Positions 18,638 to 27,795 of a stretch of 64,000 bases of DNA are shown here, piece after piece; position 1 is the first letter of the stretch, and each line of letters begins with the position of its first letter. The notes under the pieces were generated by a model. It had not been told where the DNA came from and did no database searches. It saw only the letters and a list, made by a program, of their open reading frames with translations. Both the position numbers and the translations under genes were made by a program. The stretch comes from Bhargavaea ginsengi (lineage in GTDB: Bacteria > Bacillota > Bacilli > Bacillales_A > Planococcaceae): contig NZ_FNZF01000001.1 in NCBI RefSeq assembly GCF_900109165.1, positions 611,376 through 675,375 on the forward strand, read 5' to 3'.

Positions 18638-19271
18638 AGCTTCGTTCGTCCAAGTAATCAGGATAGATTCCCCGCGCATGCTCAATCTCCCGCTCCTGGT
18701 TTTCGATCTTTGCCGAAACGAGGCCGAGAGCACCGCCAAAGAGGGCGCCCGCAAGAACTTCAAGGGGTTGATGGCCAAGCAGTTCCTTTAGCTCTTTTTC
18801 CTGTTCCTCGTACTTGAGGCTCGGGAATTCGCCTGACAGCTTGACGAAGTTGTCTTCCAGGTCGTTCACGAGCTTGGCGATCTCACCGGTATGACGACGG
18901 ATGCCCTGAGCGTCATACATGACGATGGTGGCAAGTACTACGGCAACCGCAGTTTCAGTATGACGCGCGCCCCGGTTCGAAGCGACGTAGGTTGCAAGTG
19001 CAGAAACTCCCGCGGAATGCGAGCTCGGCATGCCCCCCGTCGTGAAAAGCGGCCGCCAGTCCCACTTGCCTGTCACTGCCTTGTGGGTGAATATTTTAAG
19101 TGCTTGCGCGATGCCGATCGCGCCAAATGCTGTCACGATTCCCCTGTTCATCTGCCGCATCTGCTTTACAGGGGCCGAATCCGCCAGAGGCGGCATTTTC
19201 TTGCCTGCCTGCGGCCTCATTACCCTCACCGGCATGGCCGGATTCATCGGAAGTACCGAATGTCTGTCCAT
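18636..19271 (-). CDS. YuiD-type divergent PAP2 family membrane protein
   Basis: 211 residues. After about 45 extra N-terminal residues the family core begins NRGIVTAFGAIGIAQALK and includes GGMPSSHSAGVSALATYV and MYDAQGIRRHTGE, as in YuiD of Bacillus (about 158 residues). The family is related to PAP2 phosphatases but its reaction is not established. The ATG at 19271 is preceded by AGGAGGGG. The N-terminal extension is unusual; a second start closer to the core could exist. Confidence 0.85.
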   Translation of the reverse strand: MDRHSVLPMNPAMPVRVMRPQAGKKMPPLADSAPVKQMRQMNRGIVTAFGAIGIAQALKIFTHKAVTGKWDWRPLFTTGGMPSSHSAGVSALATYVASNRGARHTETAVAVVLATIVMYDAQGIRRHTGEIAKLVNDLEDNFVKLSGEFPSLKYEEQEKELKELLGHQPLEVLAGALFGGALGLVSAKIENQEREIEHARGIYPDYLDERS

Positions 19272-19350
19272 GTTTCCCCTCCTATGTATCATCGTCTTTA
19301 TCCATACCCAATGCGCCTGAGAAACATGTATGCAGAAACGCTGGAAATCT

Positions 19351-19375
19351 AAAAGCCTGCATCCGATGCGCAGGC
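19351..19375 (-). terminator. Terminator of the M20 amidohydrolase gene
   Basis: Minus-strand GCCTGC, 9-base loop, GCAGGC, then TTTT, 25 bases after the gene. Confidence 0.7.
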
Positions 19376-19399
19376 CTTCAGTCCATTTCCTTGTCGGTG

Positions 19400-20599
19400 T
19401 TATTCGTTTTCGCTGCCATCGCAATACGACAGTACCGCCGCCGCCATCGACTTCGCGCTGATGATCAGGCTTTTCTCATCAATATTGAACTTCGGATGGT
19501 GATGCGGATAGGCCTCCCCTGTCTCCGGTGCCGCTCCGACATAGAAAAAGCATCCCGGCACTTTTTGAAGATAATAAGCGAAGTCTTCCGATGGGGGCTG
19601 CGGAGGCGTCTCCAGAACCGCATCGACTTCCGGAATTTGTGCCCTGTCCAGCGACTGCCTGACCTGCTCTGTAACTTCCGGGTTGTTATAAAGTACCGGA
19701 TAGTCATTTTTGTATTCCAGGTCGCAGGTGACTCGGAATGACCGCTCCAGGCCTTCCGTAAACGCACGGACCTCACGTTCGACGATCTCCCTGGTTTCAT
19801 CTGACATCGCCCGGATGTCCCCTTCAATCGTCACGGAATCCTTGATGACGTTGAATGTCCCTTTGCCGTCCAGGTTCCCGATCGTGACTGTCGCGGCATC
19901 AAACGGGTTGATCCGGCGGCTTACGATTGTCTGCAGGTTCATCACAAACGAACTGGCTGCGACGACCGCATCATTGGCCAAATGCGGCGAAGATCCGTGT
20001 CCGCCTTTGCCCTGCACAACCAGTTTAAAGTAGGACCTGCCGGTTTGCGTGTTCCCGCTACGATAGTACACTTTGCCCGTTTCCATGTTGCTCATTACAT
20101 GGATTCCGAGAATGGCCTCCGCCCCATCCAGAACACCTGCCTCAATCATACCGATGGCGCCGCCGGGCGGCATCTCCTCCGCAGGCTGATGGATGACCCG
20201 GACTGTTCCCTGAAGCCGGTCCTTGAACTCCGCCAGCGTCTCGGCCAGCACCAGCATGTAGGCGGTATGTCCGTCATGACCGCATGCATGCATGACCCCT
20301 TCATTTTTCGAGGCAAACGGAAGCCCTGTTTCCTCTTTGATCGGCAATGCGTCAAAATCCGCGCGGATCGCAATGGTTTTCCCCGACTTTGCGCCATTGA
20401 TCGTCACCACAATGCCACGCTGCCCGCCAAAGTCCGTTTCAACATGATCCACGGGCACATCGGCATAGAAGTCACTTATATACTTGGCCGTTTCCTCTTC
20501 CTCGAAGGACAACTCCGGATGTTCATGAAGATAGCGGCGGATTTCAATGATCCGGTCCTTTTTTTCATCCAGCCTTTCAAATACTTCATCTAAAAGCAT
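19400..20599 (-). CDS. M20 family amidohydrolase (N-acyl-L-amino acid hydrolase type)
   Basis: 399 residues. Di-metal site of the M20D group is seen in IRADFDALP, HACGHDGHTAYM, HQPAEEMPPGG and the late GEDF-like SEDFAYYLQK. Members hydrolyse N-acyl amino acids or small peptides in the cytoplasm. It follows the NhaC antiporter gene by 136 bases without a terminator, so the two may be cotranscribed and the antiporter may import or export an amino acid derivative. GGAGG lies seven bases before the ATG. Confidence 0.9.
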   Translation of the reverse strand: MLLDEVFERLDEKKDRIIEIRRYLHEHPELSFEEEETAKYISDFYADVPVDHVETDFGGQRGIVVTINGAKSGKTIAIRADFDALPIKEETGLPFASKNEGVMHACGHDGHTAYMLVLAETLAEFKDRLQGTVRVIHQPAEEMPPGGAIGMIEAGVLDGAEAILGIHVMSNMETGKVYYRSGNTQTGRSYFKLVVQGKGGHGSSPHLANDAVVAASSFVMNLQTIVSRRINPFDAATVTIGNLDGKGTFNVIKDSVTIEGDIRAMSDETREIVEREVRAFTEGLERSFRVTCDLEYKNDYPVLYNNPEVTEQVRQSLDRAQIPEVDAVLETPPQPPSEDFAYYLQKVPGCFFYVGAAPETGEAYPHHHPKFNIDEKSLIISAKSMAAAVLSYCDGSENE

Positions 20600-20735
20600 T
20601 TAATCGCCTCCGTCTTGTTGCTGTTTCATTTCAAGGCACGTCCGCATGTCCCCTTTCATCTATTCTTCCCACAAGCTTGAGGAGAAAAACGCTGGTGCAA
20701 ACAAAATGTGGCCGTCCGTCCGTACCTTGGAGACG

Positions 20736-22172
20736 TCATTCGCTGACCGCACTTGCGGCCGACAGCCCGCCTCCGTCCCCGTCCTCTTCCCCATCCGCCT
20801 TCTTGATCGCAAAGCCGGTCAGTCCATAGATCAGGGCTACCAGCGGCGAGAGGTAGCTGAGGAACAGGAAAGGAATAAACTCAAATTGGCCGACACCGAG
20901 CGTACCTGCAGCAAACACCGCCGTGATATGCCACGGGATGATGACCCCGGACACCGCTCCGGCATCCTCCATTGTCCGGGACAGATTGGCCCGGTCCAGG
21001 TTCAGCCGTTCGTAAAGTGGCGCCATAGCGGGTCCCGTAACGGCATATGCAAAGTTCCCGGATGCACCCACTCCGCAGTTCACGAACGTCACCGCAAGTG
21101 TCGCCGGAATCAGTTTTCTGACAGAACCAACTTTCCGGAACATCGGCCGGAGCAATGTCCCCAGAAGGCCCGAATGCGTGAGAATCCCGCCGAATCCGAG
21201 AGCGAACAGAAATAGCACAACCGTGTTCAGCATGCTGACGATGCCGCCCGTGGTCAGGAGTTCATCGACAATGCCGATGCCTGTCTCCGACACATAGCCG
21301 CCCCACATGAACCCGATCCCTTCCGTGAACGAAAAGCCCTGATAAAATACCGCCACGGCGAGTCCCGCGAGCGCACCGACAAAGATGGCCGGAAGTGCCG
21401 GTTTTTGCATCACAAGCAACGTGATGACGATTGCGATTGGCAGGAGCGTTACCCAGCCGGTCTGCAGTTCTGCCGCGATTCCTGACTGAATGGTCTCCAA
21501 CTGGCCAGCCCCCGCAGCTGCACCTGCAGTCCCCTGCATAAATCCGACAATCGTGAACAAGACCGCCGTTCCAATAAGTGCCGGAACGGTCGTCCAGAGC
21601 ATATGCCGCACATGGGCAATCAGGTCGACACGTGAGACAGCCGCTGCCATATTCGTACTGTCGGACAGCGGGGACAGCTTATCCCCGAAAACCGCCCCGG
21701 AAATGATGGCACCCGCTGCCATGCCGGCCGGGATGCCGAATGCTTCGGACACGCCAATCAGAGCGATGCCTACAGAACCGATCGTTCCCCACGAGGTCCC
21801 GGTCGCCATCGAAACGAGCGCGCATAAGATCAGCGCCGTGACAAGAAAGTAGGTCGGATGGATAATCTGTAGGCCGATCGACGTAAGCGTAGAGATGGTT
21901 CCCGCCGCCGCCCATGTCCCGATCAGCGTACCGACTGCAATCAGGATCATGATCACACCCAGGGCATTCCGGATCATGTCGAACGCAAACCCTTCGACTT
22001 CACTGTACGAGAACCCGATTTTCATGGCGATCGGGATGGCCGCCATAAGTCCGATGAACATCGTCAGCTGCAGGTTAAGTTCCAGAACAACAATTCCCGT
22101 GACAAGAAGTGCAAAAAGAAGAATCATAGACACCAGGGCATACGTAAATGTCGGCTGCGCTTTCGCTTTCAT
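20736..22172 (-). CDS. NhaC family Na+/H+ antiporter
   Basis: 478 residues and about 12 membrane spans. Family features include TGTSWGTIGSVGIALIG, GAVFGDKLSPLSDSTNMA and the late GVIIPWHITAVFAAGTLGV. NhaC proteins exchange sodium (or an organic substrate) for protons; related proteins carry malate or amino acids. AAAGGGGG precedes the ATG. It lies upstream of an M20 hydrolase gene, which may hint at an organic substrate. Confidence 0.92.
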   Translation of the reverse strand: MKAKAQPTFTYALVSMILLFALLVTGIVVLELNLQLTMFIGLMAAIPIAMKIGFSYSEVEGFAFDMIRNALGVIMILIAVGTLIGTWAAAGTISTLTSIGLQIIHPTYFLVTALILCALVSMATGTSWGTIGSVGIALIGVSEAFGIPAGMAAGAIISGAVFGDKLSPLSDSTNMAAAVSRVDLIAHVRHMLWTTVPALIGTAVLFTIVGFMQGTAGAAAGAGQLETIQSGIAAELQTGWVTLLPIAIVITLLVMQKPALPAIFVGALAGLAVAVFYQGFSFTEGIGFMWGGYVSETGIGIVDELLTTGGIVSMLNTVVLFLFALGFGGILTHSGLLGTLLRPMFRKVGSVRKLIPATLAVTFVNCGVGASGNFAYAVTGPAMAPLYERLNLDRANLSRTMEDAGAVSGVIIPWHITAVFAAGTLGVGQFEFIPFLFLSYLSPLVALIYGLTGFAIKKADGEEDGDGGGLSAASAVSE

Positions 22173-22271
22173 CAGAGTCCCCCTTTAAATTTGGCCGTGT
22201 CTTTTCCTTTCTCCCAACACCTCCTCCCTTAAACCTGTATATTAAATATTCTGAAATTGTATGATAGAAAT

Positions 22272-22300
22272 AAAGACGCCGCTTTTTTGCATGCGTCTTT
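22272..22300 (-). terminator. Terminator of the MATE-HAD-PH operon
   Basis: AAAGACGC pairs with GCGTCTTT around a 13-base loop, eight bases after the PH gene; the U-run is short. Confidence 0.6.
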
Positions 22301-22308
22301 AGATTCTG

Positions 22309-22716
22309 CTATTTCCTCACTTCGATTTCAGGATTCACTTCCCGCAGCGCCCGGATCAGTTCATCCCGGTCTTCCGGTCCGACTGATACGACACCATGAG
22401 TCCCGAACTGGATTTCCAGCTTCCGGGTGGTGAGCGATGGTGAGGTGAACGGGTTTGTCGTCTTACGGACAGAGGTGATCCGGTCAATCGGGATCGATTT
22501 GTAGTACGGGCCGGAAGTGATGAACAGGCGCCCATCTTTAATCTCATAGGATGTACGGAACCAGATCGACAATAAAAGGAGGATGACGGCTCCAACAATA
22601 ATTGCGCCGACCGGGTCACCGCCTGATAACATTTCACTGACGCCCCAGATGAGAAGCGCAATGCTACCCCAGATCACACAGCCGAGCCATATATCCCGCC
22701 CGGCCCTGTACCTCAA
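22309..22716 (-). CDS. Small membrane protein with bacterial PH domain
   Basis: 135 residues: two membrane spans (about 9-27 and 34-52) and then a bacterial pleckstrin-homology domain (TSYEIKDGRLFITSGPYYKS, IPIDRITSVRKTTNPF, ending GPEDRDELIRALREVNP). Similar architecture is known for membrane-anchored proteins such as the sublancin immunity protein SunI, though identity is not claimed. TTG start overlaps the TGA of the HAD gene, with GGTGGAG upstream, so translation is coupled. Confidence 0.75.
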   Translation of the reverse strand: MRYRAGRDIWLGCVIWGSIALLIWGVSEMLSGGDPVGAIIVGAVILLLLSIWFRTSYEIKDGRLFITSGPYYKSIPIDRITSVRKTTNPFTSPSLTTRKLEIQFGTHGVVSVGPEDRDELIRALREVNPEIEVRK

Positions 22717-23345
22717 AGCCGCTCCACCAGCCCCGGCAGTTCTGCGAGAGAACCGATCCGGTAATCCGGATTCTCCGGCTGACCGAATCCGTAGGCCGCC
22801 CATATAAACGGCACGCCGGCACCCCTCGCCGCATCTTCGTCACCTTGTGTATCCCCGATGTACACTGCGTTCTTCAGATTGTTCCGCTCCAAGACAAGCT
22901 TGATATTGCCGCTTTTCGGCAATCCCGTGCGACCGGGGTTTTCGTAGTCTTTAAAGTACCTGCCGAGCCCATGCGCCTCGAAAAACGCTTCGATGTAACC
23001 GTCCTGGCAGTTGCTGACGATATAGAGCGGGTAAGTTTGGGATAACTGCTCCAGCACCTCTTCCAGTCCCGGATACAGTACGCCGCCTTCCTTGGCAACG
23101 TAGTCGTTCTCATACACACAGCACTCGTCCATCAATTCTTTGCGTTCATCTGCGTCCAGTTCCGGGAAAAGCCGGTCTCCGATCTCCGGCAGCTGCAGTC
23201 CCATCAGACCCGTCAGATCATCTTCCGTCACCTCGCGCTCCTTATCATGACGTTCCTGCACAACCTTCGTCCACGACTCTGCAACCGCCTTGCGGGAATC
23301 CCACAGCGTCCCATCCAAATCGAAAATGATTCCATCCACTGCCAT
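22713..23345 (-). CDS. HAD family hydrolase
   Basis: 210 residues. HAD motif I DLDGTLWDS, motif II VSNC, motif III lysine in GLPKSGN and motif IV GDTQGDEDAARGAG are all present, with a helical cap between I and II. A phosphatase of the phosphoglycolate-phosphatase-like group, substrate unknown. ATG at 23345 has GAGGA nine bases upstream and lies five bases after the MATE stop. Confidence 0.88.
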   Translation of the reverse strand: MAVDGIIFDLDGTLWDSRKAVAESWTKVVQERHDKEREVTEDDLTGLMGLQLPEIGDRLFPELDADERKELMDECCVYENDYVAKEGGVLYPGLEEVLEQLSQTYPLYIVSNCQDGYIEAFFEAHGLGRYFKDYENPGRTGLPKSGNIKLVLERNNLKNAVYIGDTQGDEDAARGAGVPFIWAAYGFGQPENPDYRIGSLAELPGLVERL

Positions 23346-23350
23346 ATCGA

Positions 23351-24694
23351 TCACTCCTCAGAAATTGCTTTGATCTCTCTCCACTTCCCGTACCGGTAGT
23401 AAAGAAACGCGAACACACTGCTGATGATAAAGCTCGTTCCCATGCCGAATGCGATCCCGTCGCGGCCGAACCATTCGGAAAACAGCCAGACGAACGGGTA
23501 GCGCAGCACCCAGAACGAAATGATGTTCAGGACCAGCACCTGGAACATCGCTCCCGCCGCGCGTACCGCACCGTTCAGGATAAAGTTGATGCCGAGGAAC
23601 GGATAAAAGAACGTAATCGTCCTCAGATAGTCTGTACCGAATTCAACCGCCTCCGGCTCCCGGATAAACAGCCTGACAGCGGGTTCTGCGAGCAGAAACA
23701 ATAGTGCCGCCATAAAGAGCATCGCTCCAAGGTTAAAGAAGAAGCCATACTTCGTGATGCGTCCGACCCGTTCCCATTTGTCCGCTCCGATATTCTGGCC
23801 CGCCATCGAGTTCACGGCCGTCCCGAGCGCCTGCGCCGGCAGCATGATGAGGCTGTCGAGCCGCCAGGCCGCACCGTACCCGGCGACAACCGCAGGGCCG
23901 AACGATGCGACAACGCTCATGATCGCCATGACACCCGCCGAAATGACGCTCATCTGAAGCCCCGCCGGAATGCCGAGCTTCAGGATGTCCCTGACTTCCC
24001 GTGACTTCGGAATTGTCGGCTTCGTAAACGGCACTAGCTGTTTCCGGAGTATGTAGATGAGGCCTCCAATGAACGACAGCCCCTGAGACAGCACAGTCGC
24101 ATACGCCGCCCCCTCGATTCCCCATCCGAATACCGAAATGAATACCGGGTCGAGAACGGCATTGAGAACAACCGCAGCCGCAACAAAATATAGCGGGGTC
24201 TTCGAGTCCCCGACCGACCGCATGACGGTCGTGATGAAGTTGTATCCGAAAAGGAACAGCATCCCCGTGAAGTTGATCTGCAGGTACGCCGTCGCCATCG
24301 GCAACATCACTTCCGGCGTGCCGAGCAGCCGCAGCACCGGTTCGGCGATAAAGATTCCTACAATGCCGAGCGCGATCGACATGACCGACATCAGCACGAC
24401 GAACGCATTCAGGTAACGCTTCAGTCCGTCTTCACTTTTGCGCCCCTTTTGCTGGGACAGGATCGTAAGCGCCGCATTGTTCAGCCCGAGCACGAACGAC
24501 AGCACCGTGAACAGCACAGTCGACGAAATCGACACCGCCCCGAGCGCATCTGCCCCGATCAGGTTCCCCACCCACAGTGAGTCGATCAGCTGATACGACA
24601 CCTGAAGCAGGTTCGCCAGCAGGAGCGGCCAGGCAAAGGCGAACATCTGCCGGGCAAGCGGCCCCTGTGTGAAGTCCTGTTGTGTCGATGCCAT
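23351..24694 (-). CDS. MATE family efflux transporter
   Basis: 447 residues, 12 membrane spans in two similar halves (RQMFAFAWPLLLANLLQVSY; then REVRDILKLGIPAGLQMS). MATE proteins expel drugs or metabolites using Na+ or H+. First gene of an operon with a HAD phosphatase and a PH-domain protein. AGAGGGGG precedes the ATG. Confidence 0.92.
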   Translation of the reverse strand: MASTQQDFTQGPLARQMFAFAWPLLLANLLQVSYQLIDSLWVGNLIGADALGAVSISSTVLFTVLSFVLGLNNAALTILSQQKGRKSEDGLKRYLNAFVVLMSVMSIALGIVGIFIAEPVLRLLGTPEVMLPMATAYLQINFTGMLFLFGYNFITTVMRSVGDSKTPLYFVAAAVVLNAVLDPVFISVFGWGIEGAAYATVLSQGLSFIGGLIYILRKQLVPFTKPTIPKSREVRDILKLGIPAGLQMSVISAGVMAIMSVVASFGPAVVAGYGAAWRLDSLIMLPAQALGTAVNSMAGQNIGADKWERVGRITKYGFFFNLGAMLFMAALLFLLAEPAVRLFIREPEAVEFGTDYLRTITFFYPFLGINFILNGAVRAAGAMFQVLVLNIISFWVLRYPFVWLFSEWFGRDGIAFGMGTSFIISSVFAFLYYRYGKWREIKAISEE

Positions 24695-24770
24695 CCCGCA
24701 GCCCCCTCTTCTTATCTGGTGATGCTATCCATTATAGCGGAGATATCGGGACGGAGGCAGTTGCGTGCCC

Positions 24771-24834
24771 GGGAGTACACAATAGCCGTGTGAAAGTACA
24801 CCATGCTGACGGGAGATTACACATTCCGCCTGCG
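24771..24834. repeat. 21-bp periodic mini-array A
   Basis: The core AGTACAC/ATTACAC recurs at 24774, 24795 and 24816, exactly 21 bp apart, with variable sequence between. The third core contains the stop codon (TAA on the minus strand) of the membrane protein gene at 24817-25347. A fourth, decayed unit may lie at 24753. Confidence 0.65.
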
Positions 24835-25347
24835 CCGACCCTCACTGCCGGAATCCTTTCCGCTTTTCTTCAAAAGACGGAACAGGGTTTCCATCACGAG
24901 CAGCATCACCGCCAGTCCGGCCGCGACCGGCAATGCGGTCTCGTCCTGCGCGCCGACAATCAGGCCGATTATGTAAAAGGCGAGCACCCGTGTGAACAGC
25001 AGCACCAGCTTGCCCGTAACTGACTTGCCCATTACGGATTTCAGGAAAATCTCGACCAGGCTGTCGATACTGAACAGATACACGAGCACAGCGATGACGA
25101 AAATCCCGACTTTGCCCGAACTGATCTCCAAATCAAACAACCAGCCGACCACCTGCACCGACCCGGCCAGCGCAAAGAGGATCCCGCCCATCATCGCTGC
25201 GACCGGCAACGCCAGCAGCGCCGAGGTGATGGCGATGATGCCCGGGCCCTTCCCCTGCGGATCCTGCCGCTCACTTCGCCGGATAAAGGCGAAAATGGAA
25301 AGGGTTGCGATAATCCAGATGCCGAGTGTGGCGAAGATGATGTTCAT
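24817..25347 (-). CDS. Unrecognised multi-pass membrane protein
   Basis: 176 residues with about five membrane spans. It starts MNIIFATLGIWIIATLSIFAF, has short charged loops (RRSERQDPQGKG) and a basic tail (KKSGKDSGSEGRRRRNV). I do not recognise the family. ATG at 25347 was chosen because the hydrophobic N-terminus begins there; the ribosome site (GTGAG) is weak. Its stop codon lies inside repeat array A. Alone between two other units. Confidence 0.6.
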   Translation of the reverse strand: MNIIFATLGIWIIATLSIFAFIRRSERQDPQGKGPGIIAITSALLALPVAAMMGGILFALAGSVQVVGWLFDLEISSGKVGIFVIAVLVYLFSIDSLVEIFLKSVMGKSVTGKLVLLFTRVLAFYIIGLIVGAQDETALPVAAGLAVMLLVMETLFRLLKKSGKDSGSEGRRRRNV

Positions 25348-25500
25348 AGGCTCACGTCCAATCATGTTGTGGGTCTTTAATGAATTGTACGGTTGCAGGT
25401 TGGCGGAGGTTTCAAATCGTAGGCGCTCGACTTTTCGTACGCGACCTTTCCGATTCGCGCGCAAACCCCAGGGACTCCATCGCGCACTCAGCCACCCGCT

Positions 25501-25529
25501 AAAAAGCCCGCCGCATCAAACGGCAGGCT
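25501..25529 (-). terminator. Terminator of the five-gene M20/cyclase operon
   Basis: Minus-strand AGCCTGCCG, 7-base loop, CGGCGGGCT, then TTTT, ten bases after the last gene. Confidence 0.85.
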
Positions 25530-25538
25530 ATCCGACCT

Positions 25539-26783
25539 TTATTCTAATTCCTCCGGCGCCATCGCCGTCAGCCGGTTCGTCAGTTCGATGAATGTTGCGA
25601 TCCCATACAGGAATGCGTCTTCGTCGACGTCGAATCGGTTGTTGTGGTTGGCGTAGGCGGTCCGGTCATCTTCGCCGTGGGTGCCGAGGCGGAAGAAGAC
25701 GGACGGGACTTGTTCCGAGAAGAAGGAGAAGTCTTCGCCGCCCATCGCCGGGATGACTTTCTTCAGCGCTTCCGGGCCAAAAAGCGAGTCCACCGTTTCC
25801 TCAAATACCCGTGCTGGCACATGCGCGTTTTTCACCGACGGGACGCCGTAATGATAGGTGAGCGTGCAGGAGCCGCCGAGCCCGCCGGCGACGCCTTCTG
25901 CGATTGCTCGCATACGCTCCTCCATCCGGTTGCGCGTTTCCGGCAACACTGTGCGGACGGTCCCTTCCACCCTGACAGAATCCGGGATGATGTTGTTTTT
26001 CGTGCCGCCCTGGATCTTGCCGAAACTGAGCACGACGGAGTCAAGCGGGTCGGTCTGCCGGCTGACGATCTGTTGCATCGTGACGAGCGTCTGTGCAGCG
26101 ATCATGATCGGGTCGACCGTCTGGTGGGGATAAGCCGCGTGTCCGCCTTCACCGTTAAACTCAAGTTCGAAAAAGTCTCCTGCGGCCGTCGCAAACCCGG
26201 TCGTGGACAGCGAGAATTCGCCTGTCCGCACGCTCGGATGGACATGAAGTCCCGCCATGACGTCCACTTTCGGATGATCCAGCGCCCCGTCACGGATCAT
26301 CGCTTCCGCACCCTTCCCAATTTCCTCGGCCGGCTGGAAGACGAGTTTGAGCGTGCCCCTCTGGAGACCCGTCTCGGAAAACGCCCGGGCAACGCCCAAA
26401 AGTATTGATGTATGCGCATCATGCCCGCAAGTGTGAGCCTTGCCGTCACGTGTGCTTCGGTACGGCTGATCGATTTCATCCAGCATCGGCAGGGCGTCCA
26501 TGTCCGCCCGCAGCCCGACGACCGGTCCCGGTGCTGCTCCTTCCAGGACACCGATCACGCCAGTGCCGCCGACTCCTTCCCGGACGTCATAGCCCCAGCT
26601 CCGGAGCTTGTCCGCCACCAGCCTGGCTGTTTCCGTTTCCTCAAATGAAAGTTCCGGGTTCATATGAAGATGCCGGCGGGTCGCCACCGCTTCTTCAAAC
26701 ACACTCCGGACCGTCGCGTACAGCTCAGGCCAGCTTTCCTTCAGTGCTTCAAAACGTCCGATTCCATCCAATGTCTGTACCAT
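25539..26783 (-). CDS. M20 family amidohydrolase
   Basis: 414 residues. Metal ligands in LRADMDALP, HTCGHDAHTS, QPAEEIGKG and GGEDFSFF are conserved; the dimerisation insert carries GEGGHAAYPH. Probable N-acyl-L-amino acid or small amide hydrolase. Last gene of a five-gene operon, 17 bases after the D-glutamate-cyclase-like gene. ATG at 26783 has CAGGAGAG upstream. Confidence 0.9.
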   Translation of the reverse strand: MVQTLDGIGRFEALKESWPELYATVRSVFEEAVATRRHLHMNPELSFEETETARLVADKLRSWGYDVREGVGGTGVIGVLEGAAPGPVVGLRADMDALPMLDEIDQPYRSTRDGKAHTCGHDAHTSILLGVARAFSETGLQRGTLKLVFQPAEEIGKGAEAMIRDGALDHPKVDVMAGLHVHPSVRTGEFSLSTTGFATAAGDFFELEFNGEGGHAAYPHQTVDPIMIAAQTLVTMQQIVSRQTDPLDSVVLSFGKIQGGTKNNIIPDSVRVEGTVRTVLPETRNRMEERMRAIAEGVAGGLGGSCTLTYHYGVPSVKNAHVPARVFEETVDSLFGPEALKKVIPAMGGEDFSFFSEQVPSVFFRLGTHGEDDRTAYANHNNRFDVDEDAFLYGIATFIELTNRLTAMAPEELE

Positions 26784-26800
26784 ATTAATCTCTCCTGTCA

Positions 26801-27583
26801 TCAAATCACACCCAGCTGTTCACTTTTCAGATCCGTCACGAACATATGGCCCGGCGCATGCGTGATCATGAGCGAAGGCTTTGCATGCATCGCAACGGAC
26901 TGAGGGGTGACACCGCACGCCCAGAACACCGGCGTTTCCCCATCACGTACCGTGACCGCGTCACCAAAGTCCGGATTAGTAAGATTCCGGATTCCGATTT
27001 CCTCCGGATTTCCGATATGGACCGGCGCCCCGTGGACCGACGGGAACCGGCTCGTCACCTGGACTGCACGGACCACATCGCCCGCGCCCATCGGTCGCAT
27101 CGAGACGACCATGGGGCCCGAGAACTTCCCTGCAGGAACTGTGTCCACTGAGGTCCGGTACATCGGGACATTCACGCCCTCTTCATGGTGCCGCATCGGG
27201 ATTCCGTTGCGGATCAGCGCTTCCTCGAACGTGAAGCTGCAGCCGATCAGGAACGCCACCATGTCATCCGTCCAATACTCGTTCAGATCGGTCGGCTCGT
27301 CGGTCAATTCCCCATTCCGGTACACCCTGTATTTCGGCAGGTCCGTCCGGAGATCGGCACCCGGAGCAGACGCCGACGGAATCGCCGAACCGATGTCGGT
27401 AACGTCAATCAGCGGGCACGACTTCGGATTGCGCTGGCAGAACAGAAGGAACACAAATGCATCCTCCTTCGGCAAGATCGCCAGGTTCGCCTGTACATAG
27501 CCGTCGCATACGCCTGCGGTCGGTCCCGAAAAAGCCCCGCTCCGCACCTTTTCCCTGAACTGTTCCGGTGTCATGTTCCTCAT
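26801..27583 (-). CDS. DUF1445 / D-glutamate cyclase-like putative hydro-lyase
   Basis: 260 residues, usual length. It opens MRNMTPEQFREKVRSGAF and shows the family blocks GVCDGYVQANLAILP, CQRNPKSCPLIDV, FLIGCSFTFEEAL and WACGVTPQSVAMHA. The family includes the cyclase domain of the mammalian D-glutamate cyclase, which converts D-glutamate to 5-oxo-D-proline and back; bacterial members are mostly untested. Start overlaps the previous stop (ATGA). Its place between M20 hydrolases supports a role in amino acid derivative metabolism. Confidence 0.85.
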   Translation of the reverse strand: MRNMTPEQFREKVRSGAFSGPTAGVCDGYVQANLAILPKEDAFVFLLFCQRNPKSCPLIDVTDIGSAIPSASAPGADLRTDLPKYRVYRNGELTDEPTDLNEYWTDDMVAFLIGCSFTFEEALIRNGIPMRHHEEGVNVPMYRTSVDTVPAGKFSGPMVVSMRPMGAGDVVRAVQVTSRFPSVHGAPVHIGNPEEIGIRNLTNPDFGDAVTVRDGETPVFWACGVTPQSVAMHAKPSLMITHAPGHMFVTDLKSEQLGVI

Positions 27584-27795
27584 GCGCTCACCTTCTTCCG
27601 CCTGAACTTGTCCATGAGCAGATAAACGCTCGTGACGAATAATGCCGAGATGCCGAGCCGTACCCACATGGCCATCTCAACCGTGTTGCCGCCGGGCACA
27701 TAGGCAGCCGTCAGCAGCATGCCCTGAATCCATTCCGCCGCAAGAAGCGCGGCGATCATTCCAATAAATACGATCAAAAACCGCTTCAACGTCAT
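27580..27795 (-). CDS. Small two-span membrane protein, unknown
   Basis: 71 residues with two predicted membrane spans (about 5-30 and 41-62) and a basic tail (MDKFRRKKVSA). No family recognised. It overlaps the GNAT gene before it and the cyclase-like gene after it by four bases each (ATGA), so it is a genuine, translationally coupled operon member. Confidence 0.75.
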   Translation of the reverse strand: MTLKRFLIVFIGMIAALLAAEWIQGMLLTAAYVPGGNTVEMAMWVRLGISALFVTSVYLLMDKFRRKKVSA

